The position numbers and the translations under genes were made by a program. This document shows positions 10,903-21,904 of a stretch of 64,000 nucleotides of DNA, piece after piece. Origin of the DNA: Arctopsyche grandis (taxonomy: Eukaryota; Arthropoda; Insecta; Trichoptera; Hydropsychidae); the NCBI RefSeq assembly GCF_051622035.1, contig NC_135358.1, positions 1,614,501-1,678,500 on the forward strand, given 5' to 3'. Within the stretch, counting starts at the first letter, position 1, and every line of letters begins with the position of its first letter. The notes beneath the pieces were generated by a model that saw nothing but the letters and a program-made list of their open reading frames with translations, was not told the origin of the DNA and searched no databases.

Positions 10903-11934
10903 TTGGCCTGGATGACAGAGATGTTAGATTGCTACGAAATATTTATTGGAATCAGACTGCAGTAGTACGTGTCGATGATCAATTCACTGATGAGATTCCT
11001 ATAGAACGGGGCGTCAGGCAAGGATGCATCCTATCACCTACTATTTTTAACACCTACACCGAATCCATCTTCCACGATGCTCTCCAAGAGGCGGAGGGCA
11101 TCAAGGTGGGCGGCGAGACGATCACCAATATAAGATATGCTGATGACACGGCACTAGTCGCTGAAAATTTAGCAGACCTGCAAAGATCTCTAGACCGTGT
11201 ACATCAAGAAAGCAATCGAAGAGGTCTGCGCATTAATCTAAAGAAGACAAAATTTATGATAGTAGATAGAATGCAAACAGACACCGGGAATCTAACCTTG
11301 GATGGAGAGGTGATAGAAAGAGTAAAAAGATTCAAATACCTGGGTACCTGGCTGAATGAAGAGATGGACCCAGATGAAGATCTAAGAATCCGCATCGAGA
11401 TGGCTAGAACAGCATTTGTAAAAATGAAGGCGGCGCTTACAAACAAGCATCTCAATCTTCATACGCGGTTGAGATTCGCGAAGAGCTACGTCTGGACAGT
11501 ATTAGTACACGGATGTGAGACGTGGACTCTGAAAACCAAGATGATCAGCCGCATTGAAGCTTTTGAGATGTGGGTCTATAGGCGTATGCTGAAGATTCCG
11601 TGGACCAAAAAGATATCAAACGAAGCTGTCCTCGGCATGATGGGGAGAGGCAGGGAACTTGTTTCTGTCATCAAGCGGAGAAAGATGGAGTACCTCGGAC
11701 ACATGATACGGGGTCCAAAATACGAATTTCTCCGTTTGATAACCATGGGGAAAATAGAAGGAAAAAAATGGATTGGCAGGAAAAAGTAATCTTGGCTTCG
11801 AAACATGCGCATGTGGACCGATATGAGCGCCGAAGAGCTGTTCCGAGCCGCTGAAGACCGATGCGGATATATTCAAATAATCGACGAGGTGGTCGCCAAC
11901 GTCCGGATGCGGACAAGGCATTAACAAGAAGAAG

Positions 11935-12452
11935 AAAACAAGTTTGAAAAACTTATTTTATTTTGATATATTTATCTATTAAATTTGGAGTTTTGGATAT
12001 ACATATGTACATATGTATGGTATATGTATAATAATACATAATCTTTGAATTGACTTATTGTTTACATTAAAAGTAAGTTGTTGTTTTAAATGTGTGTAGA
12101 AATAAGTAATCTGTTTTGACCTTATTTATGTTGGAATTTCATTTCATTGTCTCGGCGTAAACTTGAACTTGGTAAATAATATCTTTACATGTATGAATAA
12201 AGCTAACAATTAAGTTTAATGCTCTGTTGTTCTACAAATGACGGTCCAATTATCACGCAATTTTCAATCGTACATATTTGAATATATTACATACATATTA
12301 TACATACATACATATTCACATACATAAGTCGACCAATTAAATTAGTTCAAAGAAGATTTGATAGGACAATAGCATGTTTGTTTACTTTGGTACGCTTACG
12401 TTACAAATACCAGTGCGGAAATATGTCAAAGCGAGCGTTGGTTAACAACTTA
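11935..12452. other. No gene recognised
   Basis: This is AT-rich sequence with TACATA runs near 12000 and 12290. No coding or terminal repeat signal is seen. Confidence 0.45.
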
Positions 12453-12596
12453 GGGCCGGGCCGCACCGTGCAACTTTGTCGGCCGACTAGTTGGGCGACA
12501 CGAAAAAATGTATAGAAATGTGTGCGACAAACAAGTTGACGGGTGTGGCAATGTCCCATCTACCTGCATGCATTGGTATGTTCGCCCTTAACCAAG

Positions 12597-12737
12597 ACGA
12601 CATACTGATGCTATATTCTTCTTTAAGCTCATAAATGGTGTCCTTGATTGTTCTGATTTACTGAATAAGGTTAATTTCAGAATCCCAGTTCGGTACTATA
12701 GACACGTTGCACTCTTTTCACTTGATCCTTTCAATTA
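12597..12737 (+). pseudogene. Jockey-like reverse transcriptase 3' fragment
   Basis: The + strand reads HTDAIFFFKLINGV, then DCSDLLNKVNFRIPVRY and ALFSLDPFN. It is nearly identical to the minus-strand 3' part of the element at 14747-16192, so the two form an inverted pair about 2 kb apart. It is a dead fragment. Confidence 0.8.
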
Positions 12738-12949
12738 GTTGAGAAATTATCTCATAGATTGATCATTCATACAATAGAGGCATGTCGTAGATTGCTCACA
12801 GTATGGTTTTGAATCCATTCAATTATATAATTCTCGTTGGTACAACGTTCATCTAGATAGTTCGACTACATAGTTACATGAATCGGCGTGCGTTGACGAG
12901 TTTTTTTCGTATGGATCGTGCGTCTTGTCGCTGGGTGCGGTGTAGCCAG

Positions 12950-13642
12950 TGGCGGACTATCGAACAGCAAAATTGGCGCATATCTGTGACCTCTAAATTT
13001 AAGGGGCCTCCAAATCGTTGTGAGAAAAATTATAATTCGGAAATTCCTATGTATTTTTCCATAAAATATTGGAATTTACAACTACTTTGACAAAGCTTTG
13101 CGATAATTGCTCTCACCGTCGTCGATTGTTTGGCCTTTCTAGATAAATTTCACTGCTACAAAAGAATTCGCTAACTAATTACATAAAATGTCACTAGCTA
13201 ATTACATAAAAATGCCAGAATATCGGAACAACTTGAAGAACAGTCTTCTGAAAGAACTGAAGAGCAGCTCTCTGAAAGGAACGAAGACCAACCTCTTGAA
13301 AGGGCCGATAAACAGCCCTGTAGAAGAACTGATGAGCAGCTCTCTGAAAGGAACGAAGACCAACTACTGGAAAGGATCGAAAAGCAGCCCTGTAGAAGAA
13401 CTGATAAGAACCCCTTTGGAAAAAATAATGAGCAGCATCCTAAAACGTCTGAAGAACAGACTCCTGAAAGGACTGAATAACAGTTATCTGAAAAAGAAAA
13501 TGAGGAAGAAAGCAAAGGTGAAAATGATACTGTAATGGCTCCTAATGATTATCCTATGGATTTAGCATTGTGGTCAGAGCATACATATATCTGAAAAAAT
13601 GATTCATTTTTTTTAATAAATAAACCGGGCCATACTGGAGAC
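12950..13642 (+). other. Possible hAT-like terminus and acidic-repeat coding relic
   Basis: CAGTGGCGGAC at 12949 resembles hAT termini. A frame at about 13215-13590 has short repeats of the type TEEQLSERNEDQ / ADKQPCRR, from a 33-36-bp minisatellite, then NDTVMAPNDYPMDLALW before a stop. Acidic N-terminal tracts followed by a DxALW-like motif occur in some hAT/ZMYM-type proteins, but the match is weak. One internal stop is present. No 8-bp duplication was found, so the element is not delimited. Confidence 0.35.
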
Positions 13643-14708
13643 GTAAAAAAAATTCGGGTGTGACCAACCCATGACGTTATCTATGTATTTGAGGAATATA
13701 ATAACAAAACAAAATTCTATATTGAACCGTATAGACAGATTATGAAATACTTATATCTATGAATGACAGCATTTTCGATACAAATTGAGCGCAAATGTAG
13801 GGAAACTTGCACAAGACAAAAGTTCTACTTCCGGTTGTCAGATTTTGTTCAAATTTTTTTTTTTAATTAAAATCACTATCAGTTCATGGAATATCAAGAA
13901 AATAAAAATAATTTAAAAGATAAAAAAAAAGAAATATTGTTTAAAAAAAAATAGTACTTCCGGTTAACGAATTCTGACCAAAACCTTATCAGCTCTAAGT
14001 TAGTACATAAAGAATAGAACTATACATTTTCAGCTTGATACGTTGAGGGGTGTGGACAGAGTAGTGGGCACAACATTTTTGACCTTTCAAAGAGGAAAAA
14101 GTCCCACTTCCGGTTATAAAATGTAGTGATTTTTTTATTGTCATCATATTGATACAAGAATTATACTTGAATTTTTTCGTGAAGATCACACATGTTTAAG
14201 GGGTCGAAAAAAATAGTGGAAGAAAAATCGAACAAGAGTAAACTGCCACTTATGGCTGACGGATACTTACTAAATTTTAGAAATCACTTGTTATTAAGCT
14301 TAAACTTCTAGATATGAAATTTCAGTTGAATAAACTAAACAGTTTCTGAGAAAAACATAAAAAACCTCGATTCTCTAGAGTAAAAGTACTTCTTCCGGTT
14401 TAGATAAAAATGTTTAAAACATATAAGATTATAAGTATTATTATTTATATTACATGTAAAAAAATTTCAGTCCGATTCAGTCAGCGGTTTGGGAGATAAT
14501 TGAATTCAAAAACTTAAAAAAAGAGGACACCTATAAAGGGGAGATACCATTTCTGATCAACCTAAAAATTGGAAAAAAATTTAAGTCGTGTCGATAAAAA
14601 TTTCAGTAACGGATACTAAGTTTCAGTTCGATATGAATAACGGTGTTCAAAAAATCTCCAAAATACACAGACACACAGACACACAAACACACAGACACAC
14701 AGACACAC
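13643..14708 (+). mobile_element. ACTTCCGGTT-repeat element, second copy
   Basis: This copy parallels 9676-10770 closely, starting AAAATTCGGGTGTGACCAAC and running through the repeated ACTTCCGGTT units to an ACAGACAC-type simple repeat. The terminal block with ACTACGTACATAGATAAAGT is missing, so the 3' end is lost where it meets the Jockey-like sequence. Confidence 0.8.
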
Positions 14709-14746
14709 ACTGCATAAACGCGCTGCAGATAAGAATATTTTTGGGA

Positions 14747-16192
14747 ATTAGTATTGAAAGGATCAAGTGAAAAGAGTGCAACGCGTCTAGAGTACCGAAC
14801 TGGGATTCTGAAATTAACCTTATTCAGTAAATCAGAACAATCAAGGAAACCATTTATGAGCTTAAAGAAGAATATAGCATCAGTATGTCGTCGCCTGACA
14901 GAAAGATTGTTAAAAGAAAGGATTTTTAAAATGTCGGAAACAGTAGAATGGGTATAGGTAGGAAAAAGGTAGCGTAAGGATTTAATAAATTTAAGTTGAA
15001 CTTTCTCAATACAATTAATATGGGATAAATAAAAAGGTGACCAGATAATTGAGGCAAATTCTATGTGAGACCTTACAAAGGAAAAATAAAGTAATTTAAG
15101 TACATAAGGATCATTAAAGGGTTTTGTTGAGCGGAGTAGGAATCCAAGAGATTTAAATGCTTTGTTGGTAATAAAAGAAATATGTTCAGAGAAATCTAGT
15201 TTATTATTGAGTATTACACCAAGATCCTTAATACAAGATGACGTGTTAAGGATTGAATGATTTAATTGATAGTGATTGGTAATAATTGACTTATTTCTAG
15301 TGAAATTTAAAATGTAGCATTTTTCTAGATTAATAAAAAGATCATTATTTAAACAATATATAGAGAATCTATCTAGATTTCTTGTATCTTATGACAATCG
15401 TCTATGGTGTATATTGGTTTGTAAATTTTTAAATCATCAGCGTAAAGAAGTATAAAGGAATGTTTGAAGATGTATGAGATATCATTAATATAGAGTAAAA
15501 AGAATAAGGGACCTAAATGTGACCCTTGTGGGACACCGGAAGGAATATGTCTAAGTGATGATTTAAAACCATTGAGAATTATGATTTGGTGACGATTTAG
15601 TATATACGAAGAGATCCAACGAAATAAATTTCCTCGGATTCCGAGGGACCAAAGTTTATTGAGTAATAGGTTGTGATTGATTTTATCAAAAGCTTTAGAG
15701 AAATCCGTATAAACGACGTCTATTTGGATTCGTTTGTCCATATAAGATGTGAGAGTACTAGTGAAATTAAGCAGGTTAGTCTCTACCGATCTCCCCTTAA
15801 AAAAACCATGTTGTTTAGTTATAATGTAGTTTTTGAAATTGGAGAAAAGGAACTTATAGATAATTTTTTCAAAGATTTTACTAATGACAGATAGTTTAGA
15901 TATAGGACGGTAATTCTCAATAAGATTCTTATCACCTTTTTTTAAAATAGGGGTGATGTAAGATAATTTCCAATAGTCAGGAAATTTAACGTTAGACATA
16001 GAAAGATTGAAAAGGATTGTTATGGGAAGAGATAATGGGACAGCACATTTAACAAGGAAAAAAGAAGGCAAACCATCACAACCCGCACCAAGATTAACAT
16101 TGAGAGAGTTGATGTGACTGAGTACAGTAGATATGTCAAAATGAAAAGTAGACAAGTTACATGAAGAAGTATCTGTATTAGAGATAGAAAGG
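14747..16192 (-). pseudogene. Jockey/CR1-type non-LTR retrotransposon, reverse transcriptase relic
   Basis: The minus strand encodes the reverse transcriptase palm: ENYRPISKLSVISKIFEK, then DVVYTDFSKAFDKINH (motif A), PSGVPQGSHLGPLFF (motif B) and ILLYADDLKIY (catalytic box). The frame stops at 15373. A shift of one base continues the thumb region down to 14747 (CLNNDLFINLEKCYILNF, then KDLGVILNNKLDFSEHI, SHIEFASIIWSP, FRIPVRY). A 1-bp loss near 15375 therefore inactivated it. Upstream it is cut at the TTAA MITE (16197), and nothing clearly homologous continues beyond. No endonuclease domain is seen. Confidence 0.85.
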
Positions 16193-16196
16193 TTAA

Positions 16197-16718
16197 GAGG
16201 GCTGTACACCTGAAACCTTAATTTTGTTACCGTTCCTTTCTTCGATATATATATTGAGTGTATGTATATATTGAGTGAATGCGACAATATATATAAATAT
16301 ATATATTGAGTGAATGCGACAGTTGCGCTTCGACCAGATAAAACGGATTTTAAATTGACAAAATCGAGTTTTCGTATTTTCCTATTTTCTCCTCCAAAAC
16401 TGGACCAATTTTTAAAAAAATTTCATCATCGGTATGAGAAAGATACTTTCTGTGCATCTATCGGCGTATTTTTTTTAAAATCGACCGTTAAATAAGCACG
16501 CTGTACTCGTTTCGTGGGTGTAAAAAAGAGGCGATTTTATAGATGTTTGGCGGCTCCTAGCTGCTATAAAAAATAATTAATCAAAAAAAATAAAACGATA
16601 GATGCACCCCAATGGTGGATATCCATAGCATATTAAAAAATAATTTCTCTAGTGCCATAATTGGGGAAGGGAGAAGTATAGTACGTTTGTATGGACAAGG
16701 CGCTGCTGTTCAGCCCTC
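16197..16718. mobile_element. TTAA-flanked MITE, copy A
   Basis: The 522-bp element lies between TTAA (16193-16196) and TTAA (16719-16722). Its ends are GAGGGCTGTACACC and, inverted, GAGGGCTGAACAGC. Internal TATATATTGAGTGAATGCGA units repeat near the left end. Copies B (27388-27899) and C (61259-61781, inverted) are nearly the same length. TTAA targeting suggests the piggyBac group, but the ends lack the usual CCC start. Confidence 0.88.
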
Positions 16719-16934
16719 TTAATATGTTAATATATGAGGTAATTGAACTAAAATTTGATTCAGATATCATGTGTTGCACGTGTTTATTTTATCTTCAAAT
16801 ATCTTTGCGGCGCCACTACTAAGTTTGTTTAATCTATCGAGTACAATAAACATTAATTTGAAATAACAACAATATAACAAATCAAGACGAAATAAATAGT
16901 TGGAGAAAATTAAAAAATCTACAAATTCTACAAA

Positions 16935-17505
16935 TTATGTGGAAAATATAAATAACAGTGTCCTTGTGTATTTAATAATGGACAGCGGTTTTGGAGGACT
17001 TTCGACACGTCCTGCAGCAATAAATCTTCTGAACAATGATTTCTAAACAGGTCCTGTAACTGTATCGTCTTTATTCAGTGTATCATATTGAAATCATATT
17101 GAATATATGTTAAATGAACAGTATGTGCCTTTGTCATGTAAAATTAACATTTGAAATAATAGAGATGTTAAACACCCTAATAAATTACAATAGATAATAC
17201 TGAACGGTAAGTAAGACTTTTTCGACATGCTTACGACGATAATAAAGCACGAGTCCAACTTCTTCTATGTCCATCTTGAAAATGAGCAGAATCTTGGTCG
17301 CTTTTGGTCTCTATAGTGAGCCTACAAATTATGTGGATAATATAAATAAGAGTATCCTTGTGTATTTAACAATAGACAATAGCTATAATACATATGTATA
17401 TGTATATTATTTTAAATGGACAGGGTGTGTGGCTGTGTCGTGTAAAATTAACAATTTAAATAATAGAGATGTTGAAAACCCTAATAAATTACAAAATATG
17501 CGTTG
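16935..17505 (+). repeat. Imperfect direct duplication
   Basis: The order TATGTGGAAAATATAAATAA, CCTTGTGTATTTAA, GTAAAATTAACA, TAGAGATGTT, CCCTAATAAATTACAA at 16935-17195 is repeated at 17325-17500. Each unit is about 180-260 bp. No gene is recognised inside. Confidence 0.7.
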
Positions 17506-17653
17506 AATGCGTATTGTACGTCTGTATTGTATTTTGGTCTCGGCCGTCCCAGGTCGTGCCCGAGTTGAAAGAATGGCCGCACTCGCAGACTTTCCAGAGA
17601 CAAAACTCGTCAACAAAGTTGTTCGCGAGTTGAGCGGTGCGGCCCGGCCCTTA

Positions 17654-18028
17654 TAAGTTGAATTTAAAATTTGACATAAATGACAAATGCGACGCAGGGC
17701 TTTAGAACCTACTTGATGCGGTCGACGATAATTCACCGAGAGTTGCATTTCGACGCTTACGTCATTTCGTATTGAGAAACTATCTAGTATATATTGGGAA
17801 AAAAATGTAATTTTACATATTCCACGTCAGTTCGACGCAACTGTGCAATAAATTTAATGGAAATTTTGATGGTTTTTAAACGAGAACCGAAATCGCGCAC
17901 GATGCGGCATAATAAATTGACGCTTTTCAATTCAAAATTACTCGCAAGCATAAGAATAAAAGTCATAACTTTTTAATGTAGATTTATTTACAACAGTGTG
18001 CATCGTTTTATTGCAATTTCAGTGGTGC
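17654..18028. other. No gene recognised
   Basis: Moderately AT-rich sequence with overlapping 60-codon frames on both strands and no family signature. Confidence 0.4.
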
Positions 18029-18380
18029 TACCCGGCTTCGCTCGGTTCCACTTTTGACGATCTCTTCCGCTTTAGCGTGGATATAATTAAAGTAACTTGA
18101 AATTGGAAATTCAGACTAGAAATTAGAATACTATCTTTAATTGGCTTTTTATCAAATGTATTTGAATCGAAAAAAATAATATGATTTAACGAGCGACCGA
18201 TCATAAACGTCTTTGATCAATCCAGCCAATCAGGAACGACTTTGACGACAGCCAATCAGAAACGAATTACAGACGCCGTTTCGGTTTTGTTTATAAGATT
18301 TATTATTAAAATACTCCCCTAAAATAAAATAATAAAACTCTCCCCTTTCTAGGGCTGTTCAACTTCTCAACATGTTGGAT
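18029..18380 (-). mobile_element. Helitron-like family 2, minus-strand copy
   Basis: The left (3') end carries GCTACCCGGCTTCGCTCGG, the hairpin-like end found repeatedly beside CTAG in this window. The body has clustered CCAAT boxes (ATCCAGCCAATCAGG, ACAGCCAATCAGAAACGA). The right portion (ATAAAACTCTCCCCTTTCTA) is shared with 62500-62580, where it again precedes a family 1 copy. Confidence 0.7.
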
Positions 18381-18424
18381 CATTATTTAGATCTTTATAA
18401 TGTTAGCTATAATAATAATAATCA

Positions 18425-19048
18425 TATATATGTATAATATCGCTATTCTGTGTGTCTGTCTGTGTATTTGAGATAACGCTCGCCGTACTATAATAGTCGT
18501 TTCGATTCGACATACATATGTACGTCACAGCTAAAATAATGCCAACAAAGCGTACGAATATAATAACAAAATAAAAATTACTTCTATATATACTGTTTGA
18601 TACCAACGTTTCCTCTAGGCTAATATAGGGTGCTGAGTTTGTATGTACATCACAGCTAAGCCACCGCCAACTAAACGTATACGAATATAATAACATAAGA
18701 AAAAAAATTCTATATATACATATATGTATGTATACTGTTTGCTACCAATGTTTCCTCTAGGCTTGCTGCTACCTATTGAAAATTTATTTAATTAATTAAT
18801 TAATTTTTCAATTGCTGTTTTATATAGTTTATATGTAGATAGGCATGTAGTTTTTCCCATTTTTTTCATATTAAACAATTAAATATAAATATAAATATTA
18901 AATTAAATATATTCAAAAGGTATTTGAAAAAAATTCGACCGCGTGCGGATCGAACACAGTATCGACACATTTCTTTTAATATTTATTTTATTTAATAACT
19001 TAATATGCCAATACCCATGCGATTATATTTCATCGGGTACAACACTAG
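18425..19048 (+). mobile_element. Helitron-like family 1, most complete copy
   Basis: It runs from the 5' block TATAATATCGCTATTCTGTG through TTTCGATTCGACATACATAT, GCTACCAATGTTTCCTCTAG and TTCGACCGCGTGCGGATCGA to the 3' stem CGATTATATTTCATCG and GGGTACAACACTAG. No inverted repeats or target duplication flank it, as expected for rolling-circle elements. There is no Rep/helicase gene, so it is non-autonomous, comparable in design to DINE-1/HINE elements. Confidence 0.82.
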
Positions 19049-19049
19049 T

Positions 19050-19727
19050 AATAATAATAACTTTTTATTTAAAGCGATAGGGAGAATAGTGCGATCTCCG
19101 TCATCTAATAATATATACTCGATATAATAAATAAATATCATATAATGATATAATAATAAATAATAATGATTAATTAATAAATTGAAAGTCAATTTATGGC
19201 GGTCGGTGAAGTACCTACATAGCTCCATCCACTGAACATTCAGTGATGAGCGGAGTTGCGAGAGCAAAAAAAATAATTTGACAATGCAAATACACGATGA
19301 CGTAGGGAGGCCACTCTCGTCCTGAGAATGACAAACATCTACGACGCGCTGCAACCCCTTGATAGCCCGAAGAGAGCACGGTAGCAGTTTTTGTCTTGTA
19401 TATTTATCCTCTTCATTGTCTTCTGCTTGTATTTCGTCCATAGTTCTTAAGTATATAGGCTAGTACAAAAGGATATAACTATTTGTCGCTTTACCTCTAC
19501 ATATACTGGAGTGGTAAAACCGTCTTGCTAGCATCAGACCCAGATCTAAGGGGTGGCAAATTGGGCATTTACCCTGGGGCGGGAAAAACTTTGTGTTAAG
19601 AGAAATAAAATCAATATAAACTTATGTAAGATGTTGGGCGACCCTTCAGTGACCTTGAAAAATTGGTGTAGGCGAACAGACCAAACAATGACAAATCGAA
19701 CCATAACCGACGGAGTCATCTGCGATG
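19050..19727. other. No gene recognised
   Basis: A 149-codon minus-strand frame (19441-18992) runs into the Helitron and is not credible as a gene. At about 19545 GGGGTGGCAAATTGGGCAT resembles degenerate hAT-end sequence, but no partner end was found. Confidence 0.4.
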
Positions 19728-20095
19728 CGGTGCAAACGATCGACTAGCGCCAGACAGACTGAACCACAGATTAACGACACGTGTACCTTATGCGTGCGCA
19801 CTGCGCGCACTTACACTAAGCGAAATCTACCCGAAGTCCCGACATACACCTACCCTGTATACGTTCTGTGCTTCCGATACTTTAGTTCCGAATTTTGCCT
19901 TATTAAACTCGCCAGAAAGATCCAACTCAATTTTAATAATTACCATTTTAATAATTTCATCTGCGCACATCGAAAAGTTACTCGTCATCTGATGTGCAAT
20001 CTATCATTCGTGAAGTCGAGAATTGCGTTTAAAGCAGCCATCCAGTTAATCTGTGGTTCAGTCTGTCTGGCGCTTGTCGATCATTTGCACCAAAC
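19728..20095. mobile_element. MITE with 47-bp inverted repeats, copy 1
   Basis: The left end GGTGCAAACGATCGACTAGC is matched, inverted, at 20045-20093, over about 47 bp including CGCCAGACAGACTGAACCAC. A second copy is at 34140-34509. The 125-codon open frame inside follows the repeat and has no known domain. The exact terminus and target duplication are unclear, so the superfamily is not assigned. Confidence 0.75.
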
Positions 20096-20099
20096 CCAT

Positions 20100-20839
20100 T
20101 AAGTGGATTGGTAACTCAAGATAGATTAAGTGATAGCTAACGAACTTGATATGTGGAATAAATTATGCTTTAAAGAATGTTGACGACAAAAAAATGAGAC
20201 GAATATTGTTTTTACTTTATCTACGTACGTAATAACAGATGAAGTTATGTTTTTATTACGTCAATAATGTCTATATTTTATCTAATACAATGTTCCATAC
20301 GAGATTATAGCAGAACATGAAATTAAATTCAATATCCCGGAAGCTTCATCTCAAAGGAATGTATCCATATTTGGATCTTCGTATAAATTTAACAATGATT
20401 AAACTTTACTATTTCAATGATTTTTTAAAATATTGTTTATTGTACTTTTTGATAACAAATTAATAAACAGATATTGCATTTTTTTATTATTAATTTTGGG
20501 TTTGTCATGTTTTATTGATTTGCCTTTAAAAATATTGCCTTTTTGTTATCTTAAAATTAAATGTATAAAAGCATTTGTTATTATTTTATAAATATATATA
20601 AGAAATTCTGAAAATTTATTTTATATACATTTTTTGTTGTTGTTTTTCTTACTATATTTCATTTGATGTATATATTTTTATGTACACACTCACCTTTACA
20701 GATCGCTCCAAAGGGACGATACAATAAAATTAATACAACCATTTTTATACAATGCGAATTCATACAAACATCATCCACAGTGACATCTATGGAGAAATTT
20801 TTGCGGCATTTTATTATAGAAACTGGCCTGAAAACCTCG
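20100..20839. other. No gene; fragment of ACTTCCGGTT-element terminus
   Basis: At 20205-20240 TACTTTATCTACGTACGTAA followed by AACAGATGAAG matches the inverted right terminus of the ACTTCCGGTT element. The rest is AT-rich sequence with nothing recognised. Confidence 0.5.
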
Positions 20840-21052
20840 AGACGCTGAATAACTTGAGATTTGCAAGAAAGATTGGAAAGTAAATGCCAATTTACAGGAA
20901 GCATTCCAATTAAAATCCGAAAAATTGGCAAACGATCGACCTGGAGTCACAAAACAAGGTCTGGCCAGCAGCGGGACTCTAGTGGGATTCGAATCCGTGA
21001 CCACTCTGCTCGAAACATAATATGCTAACCACTAGTCTACGCTGCTGGTTTA
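20840..21052 (-). mobile_element. tRNA-derived SINE, head type 1
   Basis: Read on the minus strand, a tRNA-like head has an A-box-like TAGACTAGTGGTTAGCATA and a B-box-like GGATTCGAATCCC, followed by the body CTGGCCAGACCTTG, GACTCCAGGTCGATCG and TTTGCCAATTTTTC. Internal RNA polymerase III promoters of this type are diagnostic of tRNA-derived SINEs. At least eight related copies occur in the window. Confidence 0.85.
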
Positions 21053-21277
21053 TGTTCGTATATGCGCTTTTTTTCCATTACTTCACAAAAACGTATGTTC
21101 TGTTTTTCCTCTTATTTTTATTATTCAATTTTTTCTATTGTGTATATACATATGTATAAGTATTTAACCACAATGGCGCGTTGAGGAAACTTGTTATGTC
21201 ATAAATATAAACATATATACACGTATATTTTTGGAATAATTGTTTCATCGTTTTTTTTTATTTTATATTTAATTTAT

Positions 21278-21605
21278 ACCAGGAAGGCTTAAAAAATAAC
21301 CCCAATGCGCCTTCCTGGCCATAAACATTGTGCATTTTGATACAAATATTATAAGTATGATACAAAGTACATACATAAATATGTACATATCAATTAATAT
21401 CCACAGGGACATTTTTTGAATATCCACAGAGACAAGAGATTGGAAAGGAATTGCCAATTTACAGTAACTGTTGCAATTAAAATCAGAATAATTGGCAATT
21501 CCTTTCCAATCTCTTGCAAATCTCAAGTTAATCAGCGTTTTCAATTCAGCGTCAATTCTGGGAGGAAACGATCGACCTGGAGTCACAAACCAAGATCTGA
21601 CCAGC
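21278..21605 (-). mobile_element. SINE body and 3' tail, headless copy
   Basis: The minus-strand 3' tail is the hairpin-forming CCAGGAAGGCGCATTGGGG ... AAGCCTTCCTGGTA (21279-21322). The body with GACTCCAGGTCGATCG is at 21430-21600. A local inversion duplicates AATTGGCAATTCCTTTCCAA (21432-21455 against 21490-21513). The tRNA-like head is missing. Confidence 0.8.
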
Positions 21606-21904
21606 AGCGGAACTTTATTTCGCCATAGTGAAATTACAGATTAGCTCGCTATGGCTAATTTATTACAAGAAATTGAAAACTCATAATTAACGAAACATCT
21701 AAATACATCTAAATAATTATAACATACATATACATGTAAATCGAAACATTACCTGACATCTATGGTCAGATATTACAAACATCCTATAAATACGATTAAT
21801 GGCATTTTTCATGTAACAACACGAATTTTTACATTCGATAAACAACCACAGAGAAATATATGGTGAGAGATCTGGCGAAACATGAGATATAACAACAACT
21901 CAGG

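Larger units (their letters stand above)
9476..11934 (+). pseudogene. RTE-clade non-LTR retrotransposon, 5' truncated and interrupted
   Basis: Two blocks encode one reverse transcriptase. Block 1 (about 9489-9674) has REQFGFRQGLGTREALF and VYICFIDFEKAFDRV (palm motif A Asp). Block 2 (about 10903-11924) has GVRQGCILSPTIFN, the catalytic box NIRYADDTALV, and the C-terminal part CETWTL..MWVYRRMLKIPWT.. YLGHMIRG. The blocks join in frame (..ETLKKI / GLDDRDV..) once the 1.2-kb insert is removed. A TAA at 11787-11789 interrupts the same frame, which continues to a natural stop at 11922. The sequence ends in GAAGAAGAAAA. The words AAAACAAGTTT at about 9460 and 11936 are a probable target duplication, placing the 5' truncation inside the reverse transcriptase. 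The endonuclease domain is absent. Confidence 0.88.
12453..17650. mobile_element. Probable PIF/Harbinger-type termini bracketing 5.2 kb of nested DNA
   Basis: The left end GGGCCGGGCCGCACCG (12453) is matched exactly, inverted, at the right end (17635-17650). TTA lies directly outside each end (12450-12452, 17651-17653). Three-base TTA/TAA duplication with G-rich inverted ends is typical of PIF/Harbinger elements. The interior contains Jockey fragments, an ACTTCCGGTT element and a TTAA MITE, which would be later insertions. No transposase frame is visible. The two ends might instead belong to two separate short elements. Confidence 0.55.

Noticed and set aside
13188..13535. 115-codon frame rich in Lys, Ser and Leu
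   Set aside because: It is an alternate phase of the 33-36-bp minisatellite; the phase giving acidic repeats followed by NDYPMDLALW is the more likely former coding frame.
18992..19441. 149-codon minus-strand frame
   Set aside because: It runs into the 3' part of a Helitron copy, is low complexity and has no recognised domain.
19725..20102. 125-codon frame, also open at 34208-34579
   Set aside because: It coincides with a MITE that has 47-bp inverted ends. The frame is conserved only because the two copies are nearly identical. No domain.
20985..21052. tRNA gene (A-box and B-box present)
   Set aside because: The sequence does not fold into a complete cloverleaf and is fused to a shared SINE body. 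The same applies to 22400-22481, 31757-31815 and 59361-59437.
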